64,000 bases of DNA from Tenebrio molitor (GCF_963966145.1 NC_091049.1:20832001-20896000), one strand, 5' to 3'. Numbered from the stretch's first letter, positions 45,656 to 57,040 are shown. Program-made: numbers and translations. Notes: generated by a model not told the origin, from the letters alone.

Positions 45656-46799
45656 TTAAGCTTTAATTCCAGAATGTATCGCCATTACACCAAAACCTAG
45701 ACTCTCGTATGTAACTTGTTGAAAACCTGCTTCTTCTATCATCGTCTTAATAGTTTCCTTAAAAAAAGATTCATTAATATGGTTACATTAAAACCCATCA
45801 CCTCGTTAATATACTATTCTGGTAGGATATAAAAGGTAGAAACACTAAACATTAGTATATAAAAAATGAAGAATTTAACAACAAGTTTTGTATTGTTCTC
45901 AAATTAGTTTTTAAAGTCTAATTTGCCTTTTATTTAATGTATTTACCTTGTCGGGGAACTCCTTAGTACTTTCGACCAAGTAATCGAAGATTGGTTGTTG
46001 CCCCAACATACGTCCCATCACTGGTAGGACATAAGAGCCATACATATCGTAAAACCTTCAAATGAAAATTATTTTTGATTGTGTTCATTTTGTTAAAGAA
46101 CTAACCTTTGAGCCAGTTTACTGTTTGCGTTGCTAGTTTCCAAACAAAGAAATTTACCACCAGGTTGTAAAATTCTATAAGCTTCTTTCAACATCTTTTC
46201 CCTGTTAGGACAACACCTTAATCCGTAACATACGGTGTAGGCATTAAACGAATTATTTTCAAACGGCGCATTTTCACCATCAGCCGTCACTAAAGTAATT
46301 AAAGAAGGATCGTAATTCGTAGCTTTAGTTTTGCATATATCCAACATCTGTTTGTTAATATCACATACGGTGACATGACAGTTCTTTAAGTTATGGTTTT
46401 TGACATATTCGAGGAACCGAATTGTTATAGCACCTTTAAGAAATGTATAAGAGCGACAAAATTTTGAAAATCTCTATTACCAGTTCCGCCAGCCATGTCG
46501 ATGAGTTTTGTGTTGTTAGTAGGGCTTAAACGATCTATAAATATTCTCCTCCAAATTCGATGCATTCCCAAAAACGCAAAGTCATTTAGTTTGTCATAAC
46601 TGAGAGCTGCATTTGTAAATAGGGTCTGCTCTAAAATGAAAATTTGAAGCATCAGCAATTTAAATTGTGTCTTCTTACCTTCTCCATCGGAATTTCGTTT
46701 CTCGTCCGCATTTGTGTTGTGTGCTGTATTCAAAAATCTTGCAGCGGAAGTGCATCTTCGCGAGAGACTTTTGCGAAGAATAATTCTGGTCACGAACAT
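45656..46799 (-). CDS. COQ5: COQ5-like C-methyltransferase, unit B (5 exons, 269 aa)
   Basis: Exons on minus 46799-46679, 46630-46481, 46433-46106, 46055-45947, 45757-45656; 810 nt, same structure as unit A. Same presequence start, LIDMAGGTG, VCDIN, YGLRCC and QPGGKFLCLETS. Differences include YDKLN for YDKIN, an SLG to FLG change, and AQR instead of AQG at the exon 3/4 junction. Reading frame and all eight splice sites are intact. The 5' side is separated from its 0.56-kb TIR element by the 5.6-kb Gypsy insertion starting 130 bp upstream of the ATG, which could alter its promoter. Confidence 0.87.
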
Positions 46800-46929
46800 T
46801 TTCGTTACAGAAATGCAACTAATCTTATCTAATTACAGTTTAACCTTCTGTTATATAAGAGTTAGATAAAATAAATAAACAATAATTCACTGTTTGATAG
46901 GTCTGTTTAAATTTCTCTTATCAAATATA

Positions 46930-47183
46930 TGTTAACATCAGCATCTCTTCGCCTCGTCGCAGAGGACCGACCGACCTTTTCCCCGTCTCAGCATCTGAGG
47001 ACAACTGATGGCCCAGCGCGAGCATGGATCAGAGACCGCGATACAAAAACAAAAAAGGGAAAAAAGAAAAAAGGATTTGCATAGATACATTAAACAAAAC
47101 AAATTATTATTAATGACAGTTTCTGTTAAAATATACGAAAATAGAAAGAGTTAATAAAAACGAGTTCCAAAGGAAGTTTAACA
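46930..47183 (+). repeat. 5' LTR of Mdg3-like element
   Basis: 254 bp, TGTTAACATCAGC ... GGAAGTTTAACA. It has an extra AAAAGAA-type 7-bp stretch relative to the 3' LTR. Confidence 0.9.
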
Positions 47184-47193
47184 GTTTTTAACA

Positions 47194-47207
47194 TCAGGAG
47201 TGGGATT
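47194..47207 (+). other. Probable primer-binding site, tRNA-Leu type
   Basis: TCAGGAGTGGGATT lies 10 bp inside the 5' LTR and matches the complement of a tRNA-Leu 3' end (AATCCCACTCCTGA). The 10-bp gap is longer than usual, so the assignment is tentative. Confidence 0.5.
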
Positions 47208-48467
47208 GTGCCAACTGTTTTGTTGGTTGATTCGTCTTTATGGAGTGACCATATTGTGTGATTATCTTTTGTTAGGCCTACTATATTTTTGTATTGCCTT
47301 TTTAACGGAAAAATTGCACCAAATTTAGCGATTTTAGGATAGCACCCTAGATTTTCAGATTCGACTATACAAACCTTATACTGTTCAAAAGCTTGTCAAA
47401 AAAGCTTTCGACCAGTGCAATAATAAATACTGGGTGCCAATTGAAAAAAATGAGTTTTTGACATTTTTAATTCGTTATGTTTAAAAAATCGCAGTAGGCA
47501 TATGCGACTAAGCAGGTTGTTGAGTAAACACTCAGCAGATGCAGCAAACATTCGGAAATCAAACATCATCAATCATTTTAATTTATGTGCAACGATTTGG
47601 AAGGTACGAATTTTCGAAGGGACCCCTGCAATTCGAAATTCTGGTAAAAAAAGCGCCACTGATTAAAAACGATGGCAGATAAGTAAAAACGACCTGTATA
47701 AATTTGATTCATAATGTAGCATAGAGTTCAAAAATAAAATCAAACTGGGTAGTTTCCATTTAAAAAAACCTAACTTTAGTGTTTTTATAATATTGGGACA
47801 CTCTGTATATATACCGCAATATTTTCCTAATATGCAGCAGAAGCCTAGCTATCATCTAGAACAAAGAAAAAGTTGATATCTTTAGTAACAAACAAGTTAT
47901 GGAGCTTTTTCGCAACTCTGGGACACCCTGTATACCATGATTGATTATAATGACCATAAAGCTTAGACTAGATAGTTTTTTTAATGGCATACAAATTGGT
48001 GTGCGAAATTCCGTGCTCCCCACTGTACATTTTTACAGAAATTTACCAGTACGTGTTCTAAATCCAAATAAAAATGTGCGAAAATTTGCACAGAAGCCAC
48101 AAATTGAAACAGTTGCGCCAGAACCAATGCGCTGTCTTTGAAACTTTGAATTCGTTCTATTCTATCCGGATTCCGGTCTTTAGCATTTCACATTGTGAAG
48201 CCATAACATAAAGATCAGCTTGTACCAATTTGTGGCTTCTGCGCAGATTTCCTGACATTTTTACTCAAAATTTTAGAACACCACGTTGCAAACAGGCTAC
48301 GTGCCAGTTTCTGATAAATTTACTCATAAATTTTCTCAAAAATTATCAATAAGAATTTGAGGTCGTGGATAACATTTGACGAAATTTTGCTTACACACGT
48401 CGGGGCCCCTGTAGCTTGGGGGCCCCGTATCATTGATACGGCTGATACGGCGGTAGCTACGCCCCTG
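47208..48467. other. Nested insertions replacing gag N-terminus
   Basis: Holds the right half of the MITE family of 56573-56785 (ending ACTGTA at 48029), two GGGACACYCTGTATA element ends (47795, 47919), and at the right edge GTAGCTACGCCCCTG, a hAT-like terminus ending at 48467. The original gag sequence has been displaced or deleted. The frame 47941-48141 is chance coding in the MITE. Confidence 0.55.
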
Positions 48468-48880
48468 ATGATCGAATATGGCCTTGACCATGGAGAAGCC
48501 CAAGCTTCCATCAGGATCCGACAGCCAGGAGATGAGCGAGAACTCCTGAAGTTACTCTCCGAAATTGATGGACGCAGACGCAAACATCAAGCTGTGGTTG
48601 GCTCGCGTTCTTTTGACACGGTGGGAACAAAAAGCGCGGCGCGTTCAACAGCCCAACGGCCGGGTAGGTCAGGCCCTTTTTTCCGCGGAAACTGCTTTAA
48701 TTGTGGTCGGGTTGGTCATCGTCACGAAGACTGTCGCGTACCGCAGACAACTAAAAAACCCGTAAAAGCGGAAAAGCCAGAGAAGCCAACCGAGTCGAAA
48801 GTGTCCACCTGTACGTATGCAAAAAAGTAGGGCACACTGAAAGTACCTGTTTCTTTAAACACGGAAGTCCGAAGAAAATG
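48468..48880 (+). pseudogene. gag: Gag C-terminal remnant with two zinc knuckles
   Basis: A CCHC knuckle CFNCGRVGHRHEDC sits at about 48693. A second one is split by a one-base loss near 48813: its first half lies before the TAG at about 48828 and the second half (KVGHTESTC) in the next frame. The capsid part is missing. Non-functional as read. Confidence 0.7.
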
Positions 48881-48931
48881 TGATTAATCCGGAAAAGGCG
48901 TTCGTTAAACACCACACCGATCGCTACCGCG

Positions 48932-51900
48932 TTGTGTAACCACCAAGCTGTTTCCTTGACCTACATCATCGATAGTGGCGCCGATATCTCAGTTATAGGT
49001 AGGAGCACAGCGGAAAAACTACAAGTACGGTGCGATCAATTAAAAAATAAATCGAGTAGGCGTGTTACCTATAGCAACCCATGCTATAGCATAGGCTTCA
49101 AAGCAAACTCGATTTATTTTTTAAATGATCGCTCGGTATGTCGCCTACCTCGCGAGTTATTTCTGGACTCGGGACAGAAACTATACCCGCTATCGGTACT
49201 TGCGAAATTGTTTTACCGAACGTCAGCATTGATGTTTTGTTTACAGTTGTTCTGGACAATGTTATGGCTTCCAATCTAGCTGCTATTATTGGTTGGGATG
49301 TGATTAGTAGGCCAAATGTAAAAATCAAAAAAGGAACCGACGGCCTCGAACTTCATCATGACCTATCCAACACCGGGAATGTTCTAACCATCGCGGAAAC
49401 TGATGCTTTTGATGACTTAGAAGTAACAAGGTTGGCCGAACGGGACCTAGCACGACTAAAACAACTCCTGATCGAGACGCGGGAAGCAACTCCAGACCAT
49501 ATCACCACGGGGAAGTTGACGATCACACTGAAAGATGATATTCCGGTAGCGTACCGACCCAGACGATTAGCCCATGCAGAAAGAACCCAAGTCAAAGAGA
49601 TTGTGGCCGACCTATTGCAAAAGGGAACCATACGCGAGAGCCAGTCGACATACGCCAGTCCAATTGTCCTGGTAAGGAAGAAAAATGGCGAGGCCCGATT
49701 ATGTGTGGACTATCGCGACATAAACAAAAAGACTGTAAGAGAAAGATACCCGTTACCCCTCATCCGTGATCTGCTCGACTCTCTACGCCACGCGCGGTAC
49801 TTCACAACACTCGATATGAAATCCGGGTTTCACCAGATGGAAATAGACGAGGGTTCAAAGCACATTACCGCTTTCATCACCCCGGATGGCTTGTACGAGT
49901 ATCATAGGATGCCTTTTGGTCTCGTCAACGCCGCAGCCGTATACCAACGAGCCATCGATAAAGCCCTCGGAAAGCTCAAGGGAACGGAAGCCCACGTCTA
50001 TATGGACGACGTACTTGTACCCTCCGAATCCATAGAAGAAGATCTGCAACGATTAGAGAATGTATTACACGCCTTAGCCAATGCAGGGTTTTCATTGAAC
50101 TATCGTAAGTGTACGTTCCTTGCCGAAGAGACAGAATACTTAGGGGTCGTAATCAGTCATGGTTCAGTTCAACCGAGTCCTCGGAAGGTGAGTGCACTTG
50201 TACACTCGGCAGTTCCATCAGATGTGAAAGCCGTGAGGCAATTCATGGGACTCGCGAGTTACTTCCGACGTTTTATTGAGGGATTCTCTCTGATTACGGT
50301 ACCCATAACCACTTTATTGCGTAAAAATCACGTGTTTCAATGGACCGCGGAGTGTGAAAATGCCAGACAGATAATAATAAGTAAGTTAGTGTCCAAACCC
50401 GTGCTGCGGATGTTTGATCCCAAGTTACCATGTGAATTGCACACCGACGCTAGTGCTCTAGGCGTCGGGGCGGCATTGTTGCAGAAAGAACACGGCGTTG
50501 TGCGTCCGATAGCTTACTACAGCCGGCGAACTACAGACTGTGAAGCAAAATACTGCTCCTACGATTTAGAAACGCTGGCTATCGTGGAGGCAGTGGAACA
50601 CTTTCGTGCTTACTTGTACGGAATGCACTTTACCATTTTTACTGACTGTAATGCTATCCGAGCGACGGCCCTCAAAAAGGATCTGCATCCACGTGTTGCC
50701 AGGTGGTGGGTCAAGCTACAGGACTATGACTTCACGATTGAGTATAGACCAGGAAGCAAAATGGCTCATGTTGATTACTTAAGCAGAAATCCGTTAGATA
50801 AAGTATGCACCGTGCGTGTTACAAAACCCGAACTCACTGCAATCGACTCCTTGCGTGATTATCAGAAAAGTGACCGCTTCTGTCAAGAAGTTCTTAATAA
50901 CCCCGATGACTACAATGAATATCAGATTAAAAACGATCTTGTGATGACAAAAGGACAAGACCCGAAGTGTTTCGTGCCAGTAGCCGCGCGTCTACAGGCT
51001 ATGTGTTTGTACCACGACAAATCCTCTCACATCGGTTGGGAGAAGTGCATCAGGAATTGTCGTCAGTGTGTCCTGGGGAAGTCCCACACCGGACGTCGAG
51101 CTGGCCTCTGGCAACGAGGTGAAAGACCATCTAGTGCTCTCGATGTTTGGCACATTGATCATGCCGGCCCGTTGGTTAAGAGTCATGGCTGCACGCAACT
51201 GTTAGTAGTGATAGATGGCTTCTCTAAGTATTGTAGTTTACGCCTCATCCGCAAAAAGAGCACAGAGGATACAATCAGGGCCTTATCGCTAGTATTCGAA
51301 CAAATGGGAAAACCTAGAAGAATCATAGCCGACAGGGCAGCAGCATTCACATCGTTAACATTCCAAAATTATCTGGCTGACCAAGAAGTGCAGCTTCATC
51401 ATATCGCCACCGGTATGCCCAGGGGAAATGGACAAGTCGAGCGCCTCATGCGCACTGTTTTCAACTTATTGCGAGCCTCTTTGACCGCCGAAAATGAGAA
51501 GAATTGGGTTCACGAAATTTCCGTCATCGAAAACAACATCAACGCAACAGTGCATGGAACCACAGGATATCCACCGAATGCTCTGCACTTCGCTACTAAC
51601 CCAAAACTGAAAGCCACACAGCAGTTCCTATCTGGTATTCCAGAAAATGACACCGTTCCTGACCCTGACAAAACGACCCTGATCGCACAACAACGTATGA
51701 GTCATATTGCCGACGCAGCATCAAGACGCTTTAATGTTTAATGTAAAGCGATACAAGCCCGTTCTGTTTGCCCTTGGCGATCAAGTGGCAGTCGAAGATT
51801 CCCAGTACGCAAGTGGTGGAAAGCTGCGCGCAAAATACAACGGCCCATTTGTAATTAAACAGATCCTGCCAAACGAACGCTACCTCCTAGCAAAAAAAAG

Positions 51901-51937
51901 GACAAAAAACGACGGTAGCGGCTCATCAGCAGCTTAG
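48932..51937 (+). pseudogene. pol: Pol of Mdg3-like element, broken by frameshifts
   Basis: Protease IDSGADIS lies in the first frame (48932-49279); a 96-bp foldback and a frame change follow, then an 867-aa frame 49138-51741. In its own numbering that frame has RT YMDD at 288-291, RNase H D437, E478, D503, and integrase D674, D732, E768 (D-x35-E). The integrase zinc region is cut short: only about 9 residues separate the histidines from CRQC, where about 30 are usual. At 51730-51743 a tandem 7-bp duplication (TTTAATG twice) shifts frame; the GPF-type integrase tail continues to 51937 (YNGPFVIKQILP). The catalytic residues survive but the element cannot make a full product. Confidence 0.85.
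49036..49131. repeat. 96-bp foldback inside the protease region
   Basis: GATCAATTAAAAAATAAATC pairs with GATTTATTTTTTAAATGATC across 50 bp; GATC occurs at both ends. It separates the two halves of the protease frame. Its 96-bp length is a multiple of three, so the adjoining frame change is a separate lesion. Confidence 0.8.
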
Positions 51938-52024
51938 GCAATGGCCGGTCGAAAACACCGAATAGCGTCGTGAGTATCACTAAATCCACGAAAAATCGTG
52001 GCAATCTCACAAGTGCGAAAATCA

Positions 52025-52120
52025 CGCAACATAAAGACTGTGGCACATCCACAGGGCGGGAGAACCGCAACATAAAGACTGTGGCACATCCACAGCGCGG
52101 GAGAACCGCAACAAGATAAA
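52025..52120 (+). repeat. 41-bp tandem repeat near the 3' LTR
   Basis: About 2.3 copies of a unit with CATAAAGACTGTGGCACATC, period 41 bp, after the pol end and before the 3' LTR. Non-coding. Confidence 0.85.
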
Positions 52121-52280
52121 GACCATGGCTATAATACCACATTAGCACGAAGTGACAATCGCGAGAGCTACGAGTACATGGGACTCGGGGGCAGTGAAAC
52201 TAGGAGATCACACTAAATTATTTTATTTATCCTGTTTCAGCGTTAGACGGAGCGAGGCCGCCTCAAAGTCAGGATTGCCG

Positions 52281-52527
52281 TGTTAACATCAGCATCTCTT
52301 CGCCTCGTCGCAGAGGACCGACCGACATTTTCCCCGTCTCAACATCTGAGGACAACTGGTGGCCCAGCGCGAGCATGGATCAGAGACCGCGATACAAAAA
52401 CAAAAAAGGGAAAAAAGGATTTGCATAGAGACATTAAACAAAACAAATTATTATTAATGACAGTTTCTGTTAAAATATACGAAAATAGAAAGAATTAATA
52501 AAAGCGAGTTCCAAAGGAAGTTTAACA
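52281..52527 (+). repeat. 3' LTR of Mdg3-like element
   Basis: 247 bp with the same ends as the 5' LTR, followed by the TATA duplication. No strong polypurine tract is visible just before it. Confidence 0.9.
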
Positions 52528-52529
52528 TA

Positions 52530-53117
52530 TATATCGGTCGTTCAAATGAAATCCTGGGCTGGGAAGGCATCAGAAACCGTCAATTGTTTTGCTTTTTTAA
52601 AATGTAAATTGACAGTTGTAATTAGAACATGTTGACACCTAACCTAAAGTTTATAACCAAAAAAGCTCTCGATTTTTTTTTTCTTTCTTTGCAATGTTTT
52701 ACATTGAAAATAGAATAACTAACGATTTCTATTCTTAAAGCAAATATCAAAGGGCACCCTTTGCTAAAAGCAAACATGTTCAATGGACCTTTACATTTAT
52801 AAGAGATGGAAAATATGCGCGTGAGATCTGCCCATTGTGAGAGAACAGTTGACCGCTACACTTATTTCTATTGGTTTAACTCGTTGAAGTTATTTTATCT
52901 AACGGTCAACATCTTTGTTGTCTCACAGGACGCAGAATTCCTTTGCGTAGTGACCTCAATGTGCGACAAAGAGCATCCTTACTTGTAAAGGTCCATTATG
53001 TGCCGATTAAACATAAACAAATGTTAAACGGTGGGAAATTCAAACTTTGCAGTTTCCAGATGGTTTACTTTTTTCAACGTCTACTCAGCCCAGGTTTTCA
53101 TTTGAACGCATGATATA
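52530..53117. mobile_element. 0.56-kb TIR element, unit B copy
   Basis: Paralogue of 41367-41930 with ends TATATCGGTCGTTCAAATGA and inverted TCATTTGAACGCATGATATA. Displaced from its COQ5-like gene by the Gypsy insertion. Confidence 0.8.
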
Positions 53118-53550
53118 ATGGCTTAGATTAGAGGTAGCGTTACTCAGTTAATTTTGGTCCGTTTTAATTATTATTCACTGTCAATTATTATTCCTTGCAT
53201 TGTGTGTGTATGGAGGGAAATTTTAACATTAGAGTCCGGGATTACTGTTTTTGAATTCGCTTAATATTATGGAATAAATAAAAAAAGGGAGAGAGTGAGA
53301 GAGAGAGAGAGAATATCTTTTTGAAAACTTGCAAAAATTTCTTTGAAGACGGCCGCAATGTCATTTTAGGTAGTACATCGCAGTTGGCGATGGACAAATG
53401 TTGGATGTGCCCCTAGCCTCGCTACATGAGGCAAACTAGTAGACAGGTTTCCGGCGGTAAAAACTATCGCCAGTATCGCCACCTACCGGCATGACATAAT
53501 TAATGAAATTAAATGCGACAGTGGAGCGAAAAAACATTCTAAGGCAGGTA

Positions 53551-53573
53551 GGTCAGGTCAGGTCAAGTCAGGT
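53551..53573 (+). repeat. Short TCAGG-type array
   Basis: GGTCAGGTCAGGTCAAGTCA then GG: four TCAGG-like units, one degenerate. TCAGG is the telomere repeat in Tribolium and many beetles. Two further units in the other orientation occur at 31326-31338. Confidence 0.55.
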
Positions 53574-53687
53574 TAGATCTGGTCTGTCTCCCTGGCTTTA
53601 CACGTTCTTGGAAGAAAACAAGAATGTGAAATGTTTGCGACAAAAGCAGAGTAGCGTGGTTGCTACGCAAGGAACTTGAGCGCGATA

Positions 53688-53990
53688 TAGTCCAATTTTT
53701 ACCCTTTTGAGGTAACGTCACGACAGAAACAGAAAAAAAAAACTAAAAAAAGGCACGTTTATTTATTGATGGTCACTTTGAGGTTATTTTGTGCTCCTGT
53801 CAATTTGACAAATTTTTAATTTATTTCACTTAATACATTGATTACAAACATAACCTTTCGAAGCAATTGTCAACAACTTTGAAACATTATAGTTATTTAT
53901 GATCAATTCAAATTTGTTTCTGATCCTAGCTCAAACATACGTGAAGTTACTAGATAATGACGTCATTGCAAAAGGGTAAAAATTGGACTA
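53688..53990. mobile_element. TA-flanked MITE, 303 bp
   Basis: Perfect inverted repeat: TAGTCCAATTTTTACCCTTT then TG on the left and its complement on the right, continuing imperfectly through GACGT motifs; TA at 53686-53687 and 53991-53992. Non-coding. Confidence 0.88.
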
Positions 53991-53992
53991 TA

Positions 53993-54244
53993 GCACTGAA
54001 ACCTCTCAGCCTAGCCTGGTCTAATTTGGGTAAAACAAAAAGGGCAAAGGTATTAACAGATTTACAAGGGTACCTCTCTTCACGTGTCAGCTGTCCTAAA
54101 GGGTTACTATCCGTCTAAATTTGGCAATGGCTCTTTGTGCTCTACGCCGGACCACAACTAATTGAGAGCGATGGTCACTGCCGGTAGCTTCCCCCGGCCG
54201 AAAAATAGCCGCAGGAGGCGTACGATGAATGAAAATGTTTCATA
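53993..54244. other. Spacer
   Basis: No feature recognised. Confidence 0.4.
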
Positions 54245-54498
54245 CTAGTTTCAATTTGGTTGTAGGTCGTAAAATTTTATTGGATATTATGAGCGATTAA
54301 CGGGCACAATGGTTGGGTTTGAAAAGGTTGGGGAGCGGCGCGTGCCGTTTGCCGTACAATGCAAATATATCAAATGTACAATACAACCCTGCTTAAAATA
54401 TTACCTGCTAGTGGTAAACTAGGATTTATAAGCCCCGCAAGATCTTTAACTTAAAGTACCATAAAATTTTACGACCTACAACCAAATTGAAACTACAG
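54245..54498. mobile_element. TIR element, 254 bp
   Basis: TAGTTTCAATTTGGTTGTAG with GTCGTAAAATTTTAT on the left is mirrored on the right, with TA at 54243-54244 and 54499-54500. The right tip has two extra bases. Confidence 0.8.
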
Positions 54499-54531
54499 TA
54501 TAATGATTGCCTTGGCGAGAACTCGAGGCCT

Positions 54532-54905
54532 TAAAATCCTCGCTACGCTCGTATTTCAATCTGGCCTCTCGAGCAATTAGAAAAGCCCAATTTACACAGA
54601 ACCTCGTTGCATAAATAACTATTATGCATTAAGGGAGATATGAACATGATTTTTTCCCTGAGGTTGACGTGGTTATACACCGAGGGCCTTTGGCCCGAGG
54701 TTTACAAATCAACCGTGGGGAAAAACATGAATATCTCCCGTGGTGCATACAATATTTTATTTTTTAGTGTCTGGACATAAACGTTAAAACTTTCTTAAAA
54801 ATATTTTGCAGGGAAGATTGCCTGAATATATGGTTGCTATAGTTTCGTTCTCACGACTTTGTTGTAAACAACGGGGAGGGCGAAAAAATTTGAAATGTCC
54901 CAAGG
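54532..54905. repeat. Duplicated segment S2', second copy with foldback
   Basis: Paralogue of 43207-43583, including the foldback (54623-54749). It precedes the COQ5-like fragment. A truncated third foldback half lies at 54988-55031, right at the 3' edge of that fragment. Confidence 0.75.
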
Positions 54906-55062
54906 GAGTTATGAGTTGTTTTTCATAATGTGTAGGTATCTATGACGAAAAGAAACAATATCGTGTTACTAAAAGATAAATATCTATTATGCATTAAGGG
55001 AGATATGAACATTATTTTTCCCTGAGGTTGACAATAATTTTCTTGTTTGTTGTGAAACTTAC

Positions 55063-55549
55063 TTGTTCTGGAAATCGTTCAATACCTTCCACCAAATATT
55101 TTAAGAGATCCCTTTGTGCCAATAAATATCCTACCGTTGGCATATAATCAGAACGGTGTAGACCAAAAAACCTTCAAAATTAACTGTTAGTAGATTTTAG
55201 AGCAGTTAAAAAAGGACTTACCATCGAGCCATTTTAGTATCAGGTGTGCTAAACTCCAAACAGAAAAATTTGCCACCAGGTTGTAAAATTCTGTAAGCTT
55301 CGTTCAACATTTTATCGATGTTACTACAACATCGCAGTCCAAAGGAAACAGTGTATGCTTTAAATGTTTCATCATCAAAATGCAAATTTTGGCCATCACC
55401 AACTGTCCAAGTAATCAGATCTTGATCATAATTGACGGTGTTACGTTTACCCACTTTTAACATATCTTCATTAACATCACACACGGTAACGTGGCAGTTT
55501 GGAATGTTATTTTTCTTGATGTAATCGAGGAAACGAATTGTTGTAGCAC
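55063..55549 (-). pseudogene. COQ5: COQ5-like fragment (exons 3 and 4 only)
   Basis: Exon 3 at 55549-55222 (328 nt) and exon 4 at 55171-55063 (109 nt) match the other copies exactly in length, phase and splice sites. No exons 1, 2 or 5 could be found nearby. It is more canonical than units A-C: VCDVNEDMLKVGK, FDDETF, FGLRCC, QPGGKFFCLEFST. Downstream it ends at a truncated foldback (54988-55031), which probably removed exon 5. It may be the relic of an older COQ5 copy. Both exons remain open, so decay is recent or exons lie elsewhere. Confidence 0.8.
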
Positions 55550-56092
55550 CTGTTGAAAAATATGAATAGGAGCTTCTTTTTAAAAAATGTTTTTGAAAAA
55601 CTACTCTTGTTTGCAAAATCGTAACACGTGAAGTGACCGTTAAATGTTATTTGAACGGCACTATAGCAATTTTGCAGCAAGAGTCGGGTGTGCGGCGGGA
55701 AAGAGTGGAGGTGGGGCGTGAAGTGCATAAATTCCGTTTGAGTGCAGTGAGCAGTGGCAGCAATTATTTTTGATAAATGCAGTGTCGCTACTGACTCGAA
55801 GAGATCACCACTTCTGAGGTCGGCCGAATGACTCAAGAACAACGGCCGCTTGATATAGTCGCCATATAAGTCTCCAGGGACTTGAGGACTTCAGCATACG
55901 AGCTGAAAATGATTTCATCAATTAACTACTTTCTTGTGGATATAAGTGAGTAAGTTAAATAATAATAAGGTCCTAGGTACTGAAACAACGTGAAATTAAT
56001 TTGAGCTGTGAAATATATGATTTGGATTGTCTCCCCTGTTAAATTGACCCCACGCGGATCCTCATGAAACCTCTCGGTCAAGCCTGTGGTAA
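55550..56092. other. Spacer, no gene seen
   Basis: A minus frame 55507-55842 overlaps the COQ5 fragment but has no recognisable content; no COQ5 exon 1 or 2 is present. Confidence 0.5.
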
Positions 56093-56572
56093 TATCGGGA
56101 AGAGTAAATAGGAAAGGTGTCATCAGTCATTTATCACTCATCAGTGTCATCACACTTATGAGAAACACTTTTCAATTTATGCTCCGAGCCGGACCACAGC
56201 TCCTTGAGTGTGATGGACATTGGCGGAATCTTCCCGACCACGAGAGTCCCTAAGAACGAAAAATGAATGAAATTTTTTTTTTAAATGTATTTTGGAAAAG
56301 GTGGCCTTGGCAAGAACGCGTTTTCCCAATCGTTAAATGTAAGAAGATCACATATCTAAAGACCTTAACCTAAAAGGTCAAGTTTTTATGTCATTCGAGG
56401 TTATGTTTGACTTTTGTCGTTTTTTGAGTTTCATCATGAATTTTGATAAAATTTGTAAAGCGATGATAAAATAATGTCTGCAACTTAATCAGAAAACAAC
56501 AAAGGCTTAAACAACAAAGTAAAAATACTGTAATTGCGATTAAAAGCATAAAATAAAATATCAAAGAAGTTA
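56093..56572. repeat. Left flank of duplicated unit C
   Basis: Paralogue of 30900-31343, with a few short indels. Non-coding. Confidence 0.75.
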
Positions 56573-56785
56573 CAGTGGCGAGCACGGAATTTCGCACACA
56601 TTGAACAGTTATTATCTTAATTTTATTAAAATCAGATACTGGCGGCATTTTCATAACAGTTTAGGTGAAACGTCAGTCTTGATCACATATGTCATGATTG
56701 ATTATAATGACAATAAAGCTTAGACTAGATAGTTTTTTTTTAAATGACATAGAAATTGGTGTGCGAAATTCCGTGCTCCCAACTG
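56573..56785. mobile_element. TA-flanked MITE, 213 bp
   Basis: Ends CAGTGGCGAGCACGGAATTT and the inverted AAATTCCGTGCTCCCAACTG, TA at 56571-56572 and 56786-56787. Unit B shows the unoccupied site (AAAGAAGTTGCTCGAA, 43688). A right-half copy lies at about 47938-48029 inside the Gypsy element. Confidence 0.88.
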
Positions 56786-57040
56786 TACTCGAAGTGTCTG
56801 CCATCGTTTGAACGTGCCCCCTCGTGAAGGTACGACATTTTTCATCGAATTGCTAGAGGAATTTCCTCGACCAATTCTGGCAAACCTTCGTTTAAAAATT
56901 GATGATAACCGTAATGCATATTATGCCGTTCACGATCTTTTTGGGTCAGGATAGGCTATGACCATTTAGTGATTTTGTTGGCAGTACCTCGGTGGTAACT
57001 AAATTCCCTAAAGGAAATTAACACTTTTTGTGTTAGCTTA

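Larger units (their letters stand above)
46930..52527 (+). mobile_element. Mdg3-like Ty3/Gypsy retrotransposon, 5,598 bp, damaged
   Basis: LTRs 46930-47183 and 52281-52527 bound it; TATA is duplicated at 46926-46929 and 52528-52531. The same junction is uninterrupted in unit A (41355-41372), giving an empty site. LTRs differ by about six substitutions and a 7-bp indel. Inside: tRNA-Leu-type primer site, most of gag lost to nested insertions, then protease, RT, RNase H and integrase. RT sequence (YPLPLIRDLLDSL, MPFGLVNAAAVYQRA) is of the Mdg3/blastopia style. Several frameshifts and deletions make it defective. No envelope frame. Confidence 0.88.

Noticed and set aside
47941..48141. 66-codon plus frame upstream of gag
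   Set aside because: It reads through the right half of a known MITE family (56573-56785).
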